Below are positions 55,834 to 64,000 of a DNA stretch of 64,000 nucleotides, in pieces (the first letter of the stretch is position 1; each line of letters starts with the position of its first letter). The stretch is from Thermodesulfobium narugense DSM 14796. GTDB taxonomy: Bacteria; Thermodesulfobiota; Thermodesulfobiia; Thermodesulfobiales; Thermodesulfobiaceae. Below the pieces are notes generated by a model that made no database searches, had not been told where the DNA came from, and saw only the letters and a list, made by a program, of their open reading frames with translations. Both the position numbers and the translations under genes were made by a program. The stretch is from positions 1,499,421 through 1,563,420 of the forward strand of contig NC_015499.1 of assembly GCF_000212395.1 (NCBI RefSeq), in the 5' to 3' direction.

Positions 55834-56829
55834 ATGCCACTCAAAGAAAAAACAAAGATTCTTGTCATATTCGGATACCCTGGTATTGGTGATATATTAC
55901 TAGCTTCACCGGTATTAAGAGCATTATACAATTATTACAATGAAGTAGAATTTACTCTTTTTGTAAGAAAAATCTCATCTCTTTCAAGCGTTTTCAATAT
56001 CATTCCTCATTGTGAAAAAGTTGTTTTCTACGATAAAAATATAGAACACAAAAGTAATTTATCCTTTTTTAGGTTATGTATGTCCCTTAGGAAGGAAAAA
56101 TTTGACCTTGCCGTAGTCTTGCATCATTCTCCAAGAAATTCTATAGTCTCTTTTCTTTCAGGCGCAAAAAATAGAATAGGATTTGATTACGGGATAAATA
56201 AGATCTTCTTAACCAAGCATATAACCCCGAACGAGAATCAAAATATTATTTACTATTATGCTGATATCTTGAAAACTATAGGAATAAAAGAGTTTAATCC
56301 AAGGCCATGGATTATAAAACAAAATATAAAAAAAGTGAAAAATAGAATAGTTTTTTCAATTGGCTCTAGCTGGCATCGTAAAGAATGGCCACCTGAAAAT
56401 TTTGCTTTTCTGGCGAATATGCTCTGCAAAGCAGGTCACGAAATAGTTTTGGTAGGTTCAGACAAGGATATAGAAAAAGCAAATATTATTGCATTAAATT
56501 CAGCAGTTACTAATATGGTTAACAAGACAAAAAATCTTCTGGATCTTTGCAAGATTATTGAAAGTTCAAGCCTTCTAATTTGCCCCGATACAGCAAGCCT
56601 TCATATTGCTAGAGGACTTGACACAAAAACTATTAGTCTTTTTGGACCAACTTCGCCGATAATATATGGACCTCTTCCAGAAGAAGAATTAGATCACAAA
56701 GTAATATATAAAAACCTTCCTTGCTCTAATAGATGCATTGACAAAGAATGTCCAGACAACGTATGTATGAAAGAAATTACCCCTGATGAAGTTTATAAAA
56801 AAGCGATAGAAATTCTATCTAATCAGTAA
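55834..56829 (+). CDS. Family-9 glycosyltransferase (heptosyltransferase-like)
   Basis: 331 residues. LVIFGYPGIGDILLASPVLRAL at the N-terminus, FSIGSSWHRKEWPPENFAFLA in the middle, CPDTASLHIARGL and FGPTSP near the end are the GT9 landmarks. Such enzymes add heptose to lipopolysaccharide inner core, implying a diderm envelope. Its 3' end overlaps that of the convergent O-antigen ligase gene by 11 bases. Confidence 0.92.
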   Translation: MPLKEKTKILVIFGYPGIGDILLASPVLRALYNYYNEVEFTLFVRKISSLSSVFNIIPHCEKVVFYDKNIEHKSNLSFFRLCMSLRKEKFDLAVVLHHSPRNSIVSFLSGAKNRIGFDYGINKIFLTKHITPNENQNIIYYYADILKTIGIKEFNPRPWIIKQNIKKVKNRIVFSIGSSWHRKEWPPENFAFLANMLCKAGHEIVLVGSDKDIEKANIIALNSAVTNMVNKTKNLLDLCKIIESSSLLICPDTASLHIARGLDTKTISLFGPTSPIIYGPLPEEELDHKVIYKNLPCSNRCIDKECPDNVCMKEITPDEVYKKAIEILSNQ

Positions 56830-57967
56830 GCCTTATTGTTGAGAGAGTCATAAAGTAAGCTAGTATTTCAAGTTGCATCCTACCATAAAACATATTACCT
56901 GTAAGTCCCTCACCAATCCAATATCCAGTTATAAAAGTTAATAATACTGAAGATAGTGCCCACTGAAAACCACTTGAGTTCTTGAATATGTTTATAGTCT
57001 GCTTATAATATTGATAAAGCAAGGTTAAAAGGCATGCTAAACCAACTATCCCCATGTCTGTTAGAACCTGAATAAAGGTATCGTGTGCATGAGCCACTGA
57101 ATTTGCAAGAGGATCCTTTGGGTTAAGATATCTATAATGATATGCAAAATGTCCTGCACCTACACCGATTATTGGACTAAGTGGAAAAATCTTAAAGATA
57201 GCCACCTTCCAAAACATTATTCTTTCGTGATTAGCTGTATAAGTGAAGTTTAGAAGATCCAGAAAATTCGTTATACCCACATTCCTTTTTATAGGTGCAA
57301 GCAAACCAAACAAGAAAATTGCTGTAGCAACAATTAAACCTTTTGTCCTGAAAATTAGTATTACAAACAGACAAAGACCTATTACGCTGGAGATAAAACT
57401 TCCTCTCGCACTCGAAATGTACAATACAAAAAATTCAAAGAAATAGATAACAAACCAAAAATAAAAAGATTTTTTTCTAAAGTTATAAACCGCAAGAATA
57501 AATGGCGCCAAAAGAGCAAGAGCTTGATAGGCGCTGTAAGCTGTGTAATAATGAAAACTACCTACAACCTCTTTTCCCTTTAACCATTGAAAGAAAAACG
57601 CATATATTGTGATGGGAAGAGAAGAGCAAGTCATTGTTACAAAAGAAAAAATAACGTCACTTTTAGACTTTATAATGCAATAGGTAACAAATATCACAAT
57701 AGCATATTCAAGGTAAGTACTAGTCCACCTCAGCCACAATTCTTTATCTGCTGCTGCAATACCAGATAATACAGCCGATCCAAATAACAACAAAGCGTAA
57801 GGCAATATTCCCTTTTTCAAAACAGATAAATTTTCTTTAGTTAAACAACTTAAAAATGAAAGCGTTAAAAAAATATAATCAACAGCATTACTTAAAGGAT
57901 TAGAAAACAAAAAAAGACAAAAGAATAATAAAGAAATCTTATGTCTGTCGATAGCAAATTTTTTCAT
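56819..57967 (-). CDS. O-antigen ligase/polymerase family membrane protein
   Basis: 382 residues with about ten or more membrane helices and a large loop containing GVGAGHFAYHYRYL and AHAHDTFIQVLTDMG, typical of the Wzy/RfaL (O-antigen ligase) superfamily. Together with the GT9 gene it indicates lipopolysaccharide assembly. It has no neighbour on its own strand in the same direction for 140 bases upstream. Confidence 0.88.
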   Translation of the reverse strand: MKKFAIDRHKISLLFFCLFLFSNPLSNAVDYIFLTLSFLSCLTKENLSVLKKGILPYALLLFGSAVLSGIAAADKELWLRWTSTYLEYAIVIFVTYCIIKSKSDVIFSFVTMTCSSLPITIYAFFFQWLKGKEVVGSFHYYTAYSAYQALALLAPFILAVYNFRKKSFYFWFVIYFFEFFVLYISSARGSFISSVIGLCLFVILIFRTKGLIVATAIFLFGLLAPIKRNVGITNFLDLLNFTYTANHERIMFWKVAIFKIFPLSPIIGVGAGHFAYHYRYLNPKDPLANSVAHAHDTFIQVLTDMGIVGLACLLTLLYQYYKQTINIFKNSSGFQWALSSVLLTFITGYWIGEGLTGNMFYGRMQLEILAYFMTLSTIRLTD

Positions 57968-58117
57968 AATGGCTCCCTGATAAAATTTTTTTACATTTTA
58001 ACACCAAAAACAATAATACGTCATAAAATTTTCTTTTTATAAGTTAAGTCTGCATATTTTTTTTTACAAAAAATTAACAATTTTGTTATTTAATACCTTC
58101 TACTGGAGGTGAATAAT

Positions 58118-59875
58118 TTGAATGATTTATTAAAAAATATATTAGAAAATAAAAATTTCACTACACTATTTCAGCCTATATTTTCACTTTCAAATGCTAC
58201 AGTAGTAGGTTATGAGGCCCTTACGAGAGGCCCAGAGAACTCTATTTACTACAATCCAGAAAAACTATTTGAAAGTGCAAAAAGTGAAAATTTGCTATGG
58301 GAACTTGAACTATCTACAAGGTTAAGCGCTATAGAAAAATTTTGCAATTTTAAAACAGATAAGATTTTATTTTTAAACGTAGACCCAGATATAATAAAAG
58401 ACAAAAAATTTACTAAGGGCGCTACAAAACACTTATTTGAAAATATAATTAACACTTCGAACATAGTTTTTGAAATTACAGAAAAAACAGCAATAAAAGA
58501 TTACATAGAGTTTAAAGAAATTATCCAAAATTACAAAACTCAGGGTTACAAAATTGCAATTGACGACGTTGGGTCAGGGTATTCTGGTCTAACTACTATT
58601 TCAGAAGTAAGGCCAAATTATATAAAGATTGACATGTTTCTGATTAGAGATATTGACAAAGATAATTTCAAGAAATCTATAGTAAAAGCACTTGTAGAAT
58701 TAGCTGACAACACAAACATAAAGCTTATAGCTGAAGGAATAGAAACATTAGATGAACTAAAGACTGTAATAGAATTAGGAATTCCTTTAGCACAGGGTTT
58801 TTTGTTGAGTAGGCCAGCAAAGGAACTTTTGGAAATGAATGTAACCCTAAAAAACTTTATTAAGGAAATAAAATCTTCTTTAGAAAAGACAAAATTCACT
58901 TCTGCTTTTGAAATTAGCATCGGCAAATTAGCAAGAAGAGACAAAGCAGTTCAATTTTCAACTCTATCAGCTGATATAGAAAAGATATTTTTAAATAATT
59001 ATAGATTACATGGTATAGCAGTGCTAGAAGGCGAAAGGGTTGTAGGGTTAATCACAAAGAGAGACTTTTTCACACAACTTGGCACTCGATTCGGAAGAGA
59101 GCTTTATTTAAAAAAGCCTATAGAAAAGATTATGGATACAGAACCTTTATTAGTTGACTATTACACACCAATCAATAAAGTGATAAAAAGAATAGCAAAT
59201 AGAGAAGAACATAAACTATATGACTATGTAATAGTTGAAAAGGAAGAAAAATATTTTGGAGTAGTTCCAATCATAAATCTTTTAGAAAAATCTATGGAAT
59301 TAGAACTATATATGGCAAAATATTCAAATCCCCTTACAGGATTGCCTGGCAATCCAATAATTGAAGAAAAAATTGGAGAAGCAATAGACAAGAAAACGCC
59401 TTTTTCCCTAATTTATTTCGATTTAAATAATTTTAAATCCTTTAACGACTATTATGGTTTTGAAAGAGGAGATAAGGTCATTAAGTATACTGCAAACATT
59501 TTATCAAGACATATTAGTTTTAATGATAATGCCTTTTTAGGGCACGTGGGTGGAGATGATTTTGTCGCCATTGTGAAATCATATAATATAAAAAATTTAT
59601 GCAAGAATATCATAGAAGAGTTCGATTTTAATATAAAAAGATTTTATAATAGAGAAGACTTAGAGAGAGGGTATATAGCTACCCTTGATAGAGATGGATC
59701 TCAAAAAAATTTTCCAATTATGAGCATCTCAATATCATCTGTAAGCAACAAGAATCACCTAAATTATGAAAAAATAATAGAAAGAGTTTCAGAAGTAAAA
59801 AAATTATGCAAGAGTTTTTGTAAAAAATATTGTAAAAGCTACTTTCTTGCTGAAGAAGAGATCTTTATTGAATAA
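58118..59875 (+). CDS. EAL-CBS-GGDEF c-di-GMP signalling protein
   Basis: 585 residues from TTG at 58118, eight bases after GGAGG; a GTG at 58109 overlaps the ribosome site. EAL domain (about 10-235): YEALTRGP, EITEKT, IDDVGSGYSG, AEGIET and QGFLLSRP, all catalytic residues kept. A CBS pair spans about 275-390. A GGDEF domain (about 400-560) has GGDDF in place of GGDEF; whether it still makes c-di-GMP is open. No membrane helices. It lies just upstream of the hydrogenase leader that resembles a c-di-GMP riboswitch. Confidence 0.92.
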   Translation: MNDLLKNILENKNFTTLFQPIFSLSNATVVGYEALTRGPENSIYYNPEKLFESAKSENLLWELELSTRLSAIEKFCNFKTDKILFLNVDPDIIKDKKFTKGATKHLFENIINTSNIVFEITEKTAIKDYIEFKEIIQNYKTQGYKIAIDDVGSGYSGLTTISEVRPNYIKIDMFLIRDIDKDNFKKSIVKALVELADNTNIKLIAEGIETLDELKTVIELGIPLAQGFLLSRPAKELLEMNVTLKNFIKEIKSSLEKTKFTSAFEISIGKLARRDKAVQFSTLSADIEKIFLNNYRLHGIAVLEGERVVGLITKRDFFTQLGTRFGRELYLKKPIEKIMDTEPLLVDYYTPINKVIKRIANREEHKLYDYVIVEKEEKYFGVVPIINLLEKSMELELYMAKYSNPLTGLPGNPIIEEKIGEAIDKKTPFSLIYFDLNNFKSFNDYYGFERGDKVIKYTANILSRHISFNDNAFLGHVGGDDFVAIVKSYNIKNLCKNIIEEFDFNIKRFYNREDLERGYIATLDRDGSQKNFPIMSISISSVSNKNHLNYEKIIERVSEVKKLCKSFCKKYCKSYFLAEEEIFIE

Positions 59876-59958
59876 ACTGAAATAAGTAACAATAACAAAA
59901 TTATCCTCTCCTTAAAAAGCCAAAATCAGGATCTATTAACAAAAAATAATTCATTTAT

Positions 59959-59988
59959 TTGACAACCTTTTAAATTTTTTTCTATAAT
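59959..59988 (+). promoter_or_regulatory. Promoter of the hydrogenase operon
   Basis: TTGACA (59959-59964), 18-base spacer, TATAAT (59983-59988): both hexamers match the sigma-70 consensus. The predicted start near 59995 leaves a leader of about 190 bases. Confidence 0.75.
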
Positions 59989-60004
59989 TCATTAATAAAT
60001 AATT

Positions 60005-60100
60005 TTGCCAAGAAGGCATAAAGAGATAATATAGCTGTAGCCGCAAATCCTCTGGCCATAAGCTCCTTTTTGATACCAAAAAGGCGTTGTCTAAACGCAA
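60005..60100 (+). promoter_or_regulatory. Structured leader, c-di-GMP-I (GEMM) riboswitch-like core
   Basis: GCCGCAAATCC (60040-60050) followed by TCTGGCCATAAG (60051-60062) lines up with the conserved GACGCAAAGCC-TCCGGCCTAA core of GEMM-I aptamers with few changes, and GGCATAAAG (60014-60022) sits where GGCAAACC is expected. A perfect 8-bp hairpin CCTTTTTG-ATAC-CAAAAAGG (60065-60084) follows, and GCGTT/AACGC (60084-60098) offers an alternative pairing that could switch. The P1b helix is weak by eye, so the class is tentative. The remaining leader (60100-60175) has a small GGCT/AGCC hairpin and GGAGG. Confidence 0.4.
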
Positions 60101-60187
60101 TTTGAAATTATTTCGTAATCATACATACTTTCCTGAAGGTTGGTTAAAGGCTAAGAAAGCCCAGATAAAAAATTGAGGAGGTTTACT

Positions 60188-61012
60188 ATGGATCAGGGCT
60201 TTGAGCCTAAAATTGTTGCTTTTTTGTGCAATTGGTGCAGCTATGCAGGAGCAGATTTGGCTGGTTCATTACATTATACTTATCCACCCAACTTATGCGC
60301 AGTTCGTGTTCCTTGTTCAGGAAGAGTTGAACCTGAGTTTATCGTTCAAGCTTTATTGTCAGGTGCTGATGGTGTTTTAGTTTCAGGTTGCCATCCAGGG
60401 GATTGCCATTATGGGACGGGAAATTATTATGCTAATCGAAGATTTAATCTTCTTACCAGATTTCTCGAAGTAATTGGAATTTCAAAAGAAAGAGTGAAAC
60501 TTGAATGGGTTTCAGGGGCAGAAGGTTTAAGATTTTCTCAAGTTGCAAAAAGTTTTACAGAAAAAATTAAAAACCTTGGTCCAATATCAATTAAAACTCC
60601 TACAAGAATAGATTGGGCTACTCTCTCAAGAACAATAGCTGTTGTTGGTTCAGCAGGAAAGCTTTTCTGGGATGAAAATAAATGCATGGTAGAAATGGTC
60701 GATTTCTTCCTCGATTATACTCAAAAAAATTCATGCGGCGAATGTGTCCCATGTAGGATTGGGTCAAAGAGGATGCAAGAAATCGTTAAAAAAATTTCAA
60801 ATGGTTCCGTCTCAGAAGAGGAAATTTCTATTCTCAATGAATTGTCAGAAGTTATTGGAGCATCAAGTAAATGCGACCTTGGAAAAATGGCAGGCAAAGC
60901 TGTGAAGTTCACCTTACAGTACTGTAAAGATGATATAGATGCTCACAGAAATGGGGGCTGTGGGTATTCAGTTCCAGCTAATCCAGGCTGGAAAGCAATA
61001 GTATTAAAATAA
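60188..61012 (+). CDS. MvhD-NuoF-type fusion iron-sulfur protein of hydrogenase
   Basis: 274 residues from ATG at 60188, seven bases after GAGGAGG. The N-terminal 130 residues form an MvhD domain (AFLCNWCSYAGADLAG, VRVPCSGRVEP, VSGCHPGDCHY), which passes electrons to heterodisulfide reductase-like flavoproteins. The C-terminal part (about 150-260) is the NuoF/HydB [4Fe-4S] domain: SCGECVPCRIGSKRM near 182 and a later SKCDLGK Cys. FMN- and NADH-binding parts of NuoF are missing. The gene for HydA follows 19 bases later. It probably links HydA to another redox partner; that partner is not in view. Confidence 0.85.
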   Translation: MDQGFEPKIVAFLCNWCSYAGADLAGSLHYTYPPNLCAVRVPCSGRVEPEFIVQALLSGADGVLVSGCHPGDCHYGTGNYYANRRFNLLTRFLEVIGISKERVKLEWVSGAEGLRFSQVAKSFTEKIKNLGPISIKTPTRIDWATLSRTIAVVGSAGKLFWDENKCMVEMVDFFLDYTQKNSCGECVPCRIGSKRMQEIVKKISNGSVSEEEISILNELSEVIGASSKCDLGKMAGKAVKFTLQYCKDDIDAHRNGGCGYSVPANPGWKAIVLK

Positions 61013-61031
61013 CTGAGGGAGGATAAGGCAT

Positions 61032-62804
61032 ATGGCAAATATAACGTGTACGATTGATGGACAAAGAGTTAGTGTACCTGAGGGCACAACAATACTTAAT
61101 GCTGCAAAGCAAGTAGGGGTAAAAATCCCAACTCTTTGTTATCTTGAACATGTTGGATTAAGACATGTAAAACATGAAGTGGGAGAATGTAGGGTTTGCG
61201 TTGTAGAAGTTGAAGGAAAAAAGGATTTTGTAACATCATGTAATACTCCTGTTGAAGAAAATATGATTATTCATACTCACACCCCAAAAATTATCGCAGC
61301 AAGAAAACTAAATCTTGAAATGATGTTGAGCGATCATCACCTTGACTGTCCAACATGTCCAAAGAATGGTATATGCGAATTGCAAAAACTTTGTGCAGAA
61401 CTCAATGTAAGACAGATAAGACCTCAGGGAGAAAAAAAAGAATTGCCAATTGATGATTCGTCTCCTTCCATAATAAGAGATCCAAATAAATGTATTCTCT
61501 GCCAAAGATGTATTACTGCTTGTCGAGTTCTTCAAACAGTTGATGCTCTTGAACTTTATGGGAATGGATATGATGCTGTCGTAAGACCAAAAGGTGGACT
61601 ACCTCTTATTGAAACACAGTGCGTCGCTTGTGGCCAGTGTGCTCTTGTGTGTCCAACAGGCGCGATCTTAGAAAAAGATGATACAGGAACAGTATGGAAA
61701 GCGCTTGCTGATCCGAAAAAACATGTTGTTGTTCAGACTGCACCTTCTACACATGTAACAATTGGCGAGGCATTTGGGTTACCTGTTGGAACAGATATCA
61801 CGGGAAAAATGGTTGCAGCACTTAAAAGACTTGGATTTAATGCAGTATTTGATACAAACTGGTCTGCAGACCTTACAATTATGGAAGAAGGTTACGAGTT
61901 AATTCATAGAATTAAAAATGGAGGCGTTCTTCCACAATTTACATCTTGCAGCCCTGGTTGGATAAAATTCTGTGAAGAATTTTATCCTGATTTGCTTCCC
62001 CATATTTCGTCCTGCAAATCACCTCAGCAAATGTTTGGACCCATCGCGAAAACTTATTATGCTGAAAAAAAAGGAATTAATCCCGAGGATATCTTCGTTG
62101 TTTCAATAATGCCCTGTACAGCAAAGAAATACGAAGCTGCTCGCCCAGAAATGAATGCGGCAGCTACTTACTGGAACAATCCAAATATCACAAGAGATGT
62201 TGATGTTGTCTTGACGTCACGAGAGCTTATAAGAATGATTCGCGAGGCTGGAATTGATTTTGCCAACCTTCCTGATGAACCATACGATCCTCTCATGGGA
62301 GAAGGCACAGGTGCTGCACAAATATTTGGTGCAACAGGTGGAGTTATGGAAGCAGCTCTGAGGACAGCATATGAAGTTATCACTGGAAAAACGCTGCCAA
62401 AACTTGATTTTGAAGATGTAAGAGGAATGAAAGAAATTAAAGAAGCATCAGTAAATATGAACGGACTTACAGTAAAAGTACTTGTTGCACATTCTCTCGG
62501 AGCAGCTAGACAACTCTTGGATAAAGTCAGAGCGGGAGAACTTAAAGATTATCACTTTATAGAAATTATGGCATGTCCAGGAGGATGTATTGGTGGAGGT
62601 GGACAGCCAATTCCAACTACAGTTGAGGAAAGAGAAAATCGTATCAAAGGGATATACGAAAGAGATAAAAAACTTAAAATCAGGAAAAGCCATGAAAATC
62701 CTGAAATTCAAGCAATTTATAAAGAATTTCTCAAAGAACCTCTTGGACACAAATCACATCAACTTCTTCATACCCACTACACGCCAAGAGGTAAAAGTAA
62801 TTAA
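61032..62804 (+). CDS. hydA: [FeFe]-hydrogenase, multi-domain HydA
   Basis: 590 residues. A [2Fe-2S] domain (about 1-80; ECRVCVVEVEG), the His-Cys cluster segment HLDCPTCPKNGICELQ, two [4Fe-4S] motifs (CILCQRCITACR, CVACGQCALVCPTGA), then the H-cluster domain: TSCSPGW near 303, MPCTAKK near 360 and MACPGGCIGGGGQP near 513. The small-subunit tail is fused. This is the group A multicluster form. It should produce or oxidise H2 with ferredoxin and, with the upstream fusion protein, possibly a second carrier. HydEFG maturases are not in the window. Confidence 0.96.
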   Translation: MANITCTIDGQRVSVPEGTTILNAAKQVGVKIPTLCYLEHVGLRHVKHEVGECRVCVVEVEGKKDFVTSCNTPVEENMIIHTHTPKIIAARKLNLEMMLSDHHLDCPTCPKNGICELQKLCAELNVRQIRPQGEKKELPIDDSSPSIIRDPNKCILCQRCITACRVLQTVDALELYGNGYDAVVRPKGGLPLIETQCVACGQCALVCPTGAILEKDDTGTVWKALADPKKHVVVQTAPSTHVTIGEAFGLPVGTDITGKMVAALKRLGFNAVFDTNWSADLTIMEEGYELIHRIKNGGVLPQFTSCSPGWIKFCEEFYPDLLPHISSCKSPQQMFGPIAKTYYAEKKGINPEDIFVVSIMPCTAKKYEAARPEMNAAATYWNNPNITRDVDVVLTSRELIRMIREAGIDFANLPDEPYDPLMGEGTGAAQIFGATGGVMEAALRTAYEVITGKTLPKLDFEDVRGMKEIKEASVNMNGLTVKVLVAHSLGAARQLLDKVRAGELKDYHFIEIMACPGGCIGGGGQPIPTTVEERENRIKGIYERDKKLKIRKSHENPEIQAIYKEFLKEPLGHKSHQLLHTHYTPRGKSN

Positions 62805-62927
62805 AAAATAGAAAAAGTTTGCTAAACATTAAGAAAACAAAATTATAAATAGATGTTGATTTGAAAATTAATAAATTAGGAGGCAGAGCTCTTAAAAAAG
62901 AAGATTGAAATTGTTTCTGTCTATAAT

Positions 62928-62955
62928 CCTACAGGATCTCTAATGATCCTGTAGG
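62928..62955 (+). terminator. Perfect 11-bp hairpin between hydA and aspA
   Basis: CCTACAGGATC, six-base loop, GATCCTGTAGG. Only a weak T-rich tail follows (TCTCATTT), so it may terminate the hydrogenase message or act as a leader element of aspA. TATAAT (62922-62927) lies just before it but no good -35 is seen. The remainder of the 62805-63026 gap contains no gene that I can support. Confidence 0.5.
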
Positions 62956-63026
62956 TCTCATTTCAGTACATAAAGTACAATGAAGAACTCTTTATCATTT
63001 TAGCGAAGTGAGGTTATTGTAAGCTA

Positions 63027-64000
63027 ATGTTTACTTATCGTCATGAAGAAGATTTAATTGGTTGTATGAATATCCCTACTAATATTTATTGGGGTATTCA
63101 TACCGAAAGAGCTAAAAGAAATTTTGATTTTGGTTTTGCCAAAGTAAATATGGCCATTATTTTTGCTCTTGCTATGGTCAAAAAGGCATGCACCATAACC
63201 AACTATGAATTAGGGTTCTTAGAAGAAAAAAAGGCTAAAGCTATTATTACAGCATGTGATGAAATTATGGAAGGAAAGTTTAGTGATCAGTTTCCACTAG
63301 ATGCTCTTCAAGGGGGCGCTGGTACTTCTATTAACATGAATTTAAACGAGGTTATTGCCAATAGAGCCATTGAAACTCTTGGTGGCTTAAAGGGTAATTA
63401 TAACTTAGTTCATCCCTTACATGATGTCAATCTTCATCAATCTACAAACGATGTTTTCCCTACTGCTATCAAAATAGCAGCAATATTTAAACTAAGAGAA
63501 CTTAGCGAAGCCATTGCTAGACTTCAGGGTGCCTTCCAAAAAAAAGAAAAAGAATTTGCTGGTATTGTAAAGATTGGACGCACTGAACTTCAAGAAGCTG
63601 TACCCTTAACCTTGGGAACTGAATTTGCAGCTTTTGCTGAAGCTATTGCCAGAGATAGATGGCGAACATTTAAATGCGAAGAAAGATTAAGAGTAGTTAA
63701 TCTTGGTGGTACTGCAATAGGGACTGGGCTAACAGCACCAAAGGAATATATTTTTTTAGTCATTGAGAAATTGAGAGAAATTACAGGGCTTGGACTTTGC
63801 CGCGGTGAAAATGTCCCAGGAGAAACAGCCAACGCCGATCCTTTTGTAGAGGTTTCTGGCATACTTAAAGCTCATGCCTCTAATTTAGTAAAAATTAATA
63901 ATGACTTAAGACTTTTAAACCTTTTTGGAGAAATTATGCTTCCTGCCCTACAATCAGGCTCTTCTATTATGCCAGGTAAAATCAATCCAGTACTCTGCGA
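63027..64000 (+). CDS. aspA: Aspartate ammonia-lyase, cut by the window end
   Basis: 324 codons with no stop before the window edge; family length is about 470. IYWGIHTERAKRNF, the QGGAGTSINMNLNEVIANRA region, HQSTNDVFPTA, TELQEAVPLTLG and the fumarase/aspartase signature GSSIMPGKINP (about 310) are all present. It converts aspartate to fumarate and ammonia. The ATG at 63027 has only a distant AGTGAGG. Its codon use (mostly ATT/ATC for Ile, GCT, GGT) differs from the ATA-rich genes upstream. Confidence 0.94.
   Translation, partial: MFTYRHEEDLIGCMNIPTNIYWGIHTERAKRNFDFGFAKVNMAIIFALAMVKKACTITNYELGFLEEKKAKAIITACDEIMEGKFSDQFPLDALQGGAGTSINMNLNEVIANRAIETLGGLKGNYNLVHPLHDVNLHQSTNDVFPTAIKIAAIFKLRELSEAIARLQGAFQKKEKEFAGIVKIGRTELQEAVPLTLGTEFAAFAEAIARDRWRTFKCEERLRVVNLGGTAIGTGLTAPKEYIFLVIEKLREITGLGLCRGENVPGETANADPFVEVSGILKAHASNLVKINNDLRLLNLFGEIMLPALQSGSSIMPGKINPVLC

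Noticed and set aside
63590-63862. 90-residue minus-strand frame
   Set aside because: It is the complement of aspA, which has full family signatures on the plus strand.
1-64000. CRISPR arrays, tRNA or rRNA genes
   Set aside because: No regularly spaced repeats and no cloverleaf or rRNA sequence was recognised on reading both strands; a tRNA search program could still be run.

Overview
The window is an A+T-rich bacterial chromosome segment from a strict anaerobe. Indicators are an indolepyruvate:ferredoxin oxidoreductase, a multi-domain [FeFe]-hydrogenase, pyruvate phosphate dikinase with its regulator, and a UbiA/UbiX/UbiD trio of the kind used for menaquinone. Gene content and codon use would suit a thermophilic Thermodesulfobium-like organism. 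That name is inference from protein flavour; there is no rRNA here to test it.

Layout. 1-7197 (minus): an aromatic-acid/indolepyruvate operon (paaK-iorA-iorB-ACT-paaK) running into tsaD and a cut-off NRAMP transporter, plus a small ferredoxin. A pseudoknot-capable leader precedes the operon. 7288-8169: an MBL-fold hydrolase. 8193-18236: an accessory/defence island with an Rpn-type nuclease, a PLD-helicase paired with a nuclease-methyltransferase, a HEPN-type DUF3644 gene broken by one TGA, a frameshifted MORN gene, other scrambled coding scraps and a decayed antitoxin. 18388-20832: a PepSY protein with a two-component system. 21043-21894: an orphan Dam methylase. 21909-24920 (minus): queD/queE, a DUF89 protein, a zinc-ribbon protein and a Bax-inhibitor-like protein. 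25037-34240 (minus): a small membrane protein, then pstC-pstA-pstB-phoU, a probable selenoprotein, a universal stress protein, ubiD-ubiA-ubiX and fused cobA-hemD. A SemiSWEET gene lies on the plus strand at 25371.

34453-55720 (minus) is one tightly packed housekeeping gene train of about 21 kb. It starts with a 6S RNA-like gene, then HIT, rpsU, pgpH, ybeY, dgkA, a CBS/CNNM protein, pyrG, cdd, recO, an MFS transporter, two glycosyltransferases, glyQ, glyS, ppsR, ppdK, dgt, a DsrE-like gene, a degenerate E2-like protein and dapB, closed by a terminator. 55834-57967 holds cell-envelope polysaccharide genes. 58118-64000 (plus) holds an EAL-CBS-GGDEF protein, a strong promoter with a long leader that resembles a c-di-GMP-I riboswitch in its core, an MvhD-NuoF fusion, a [FeFe]-hydrogenase, and an aspartase cut by the window end.

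The most interesting items are: a likely unannotated selenoprotein read through an in-frame TGA with a SECIS-like hairpin (30616-30960); the two-gene restriction-like module with its inactivated HEPN partner; the MvhD-NuoF fusion with HydA behind a possible c-di-GMP-responsive leader; and the 6S-like RNA.
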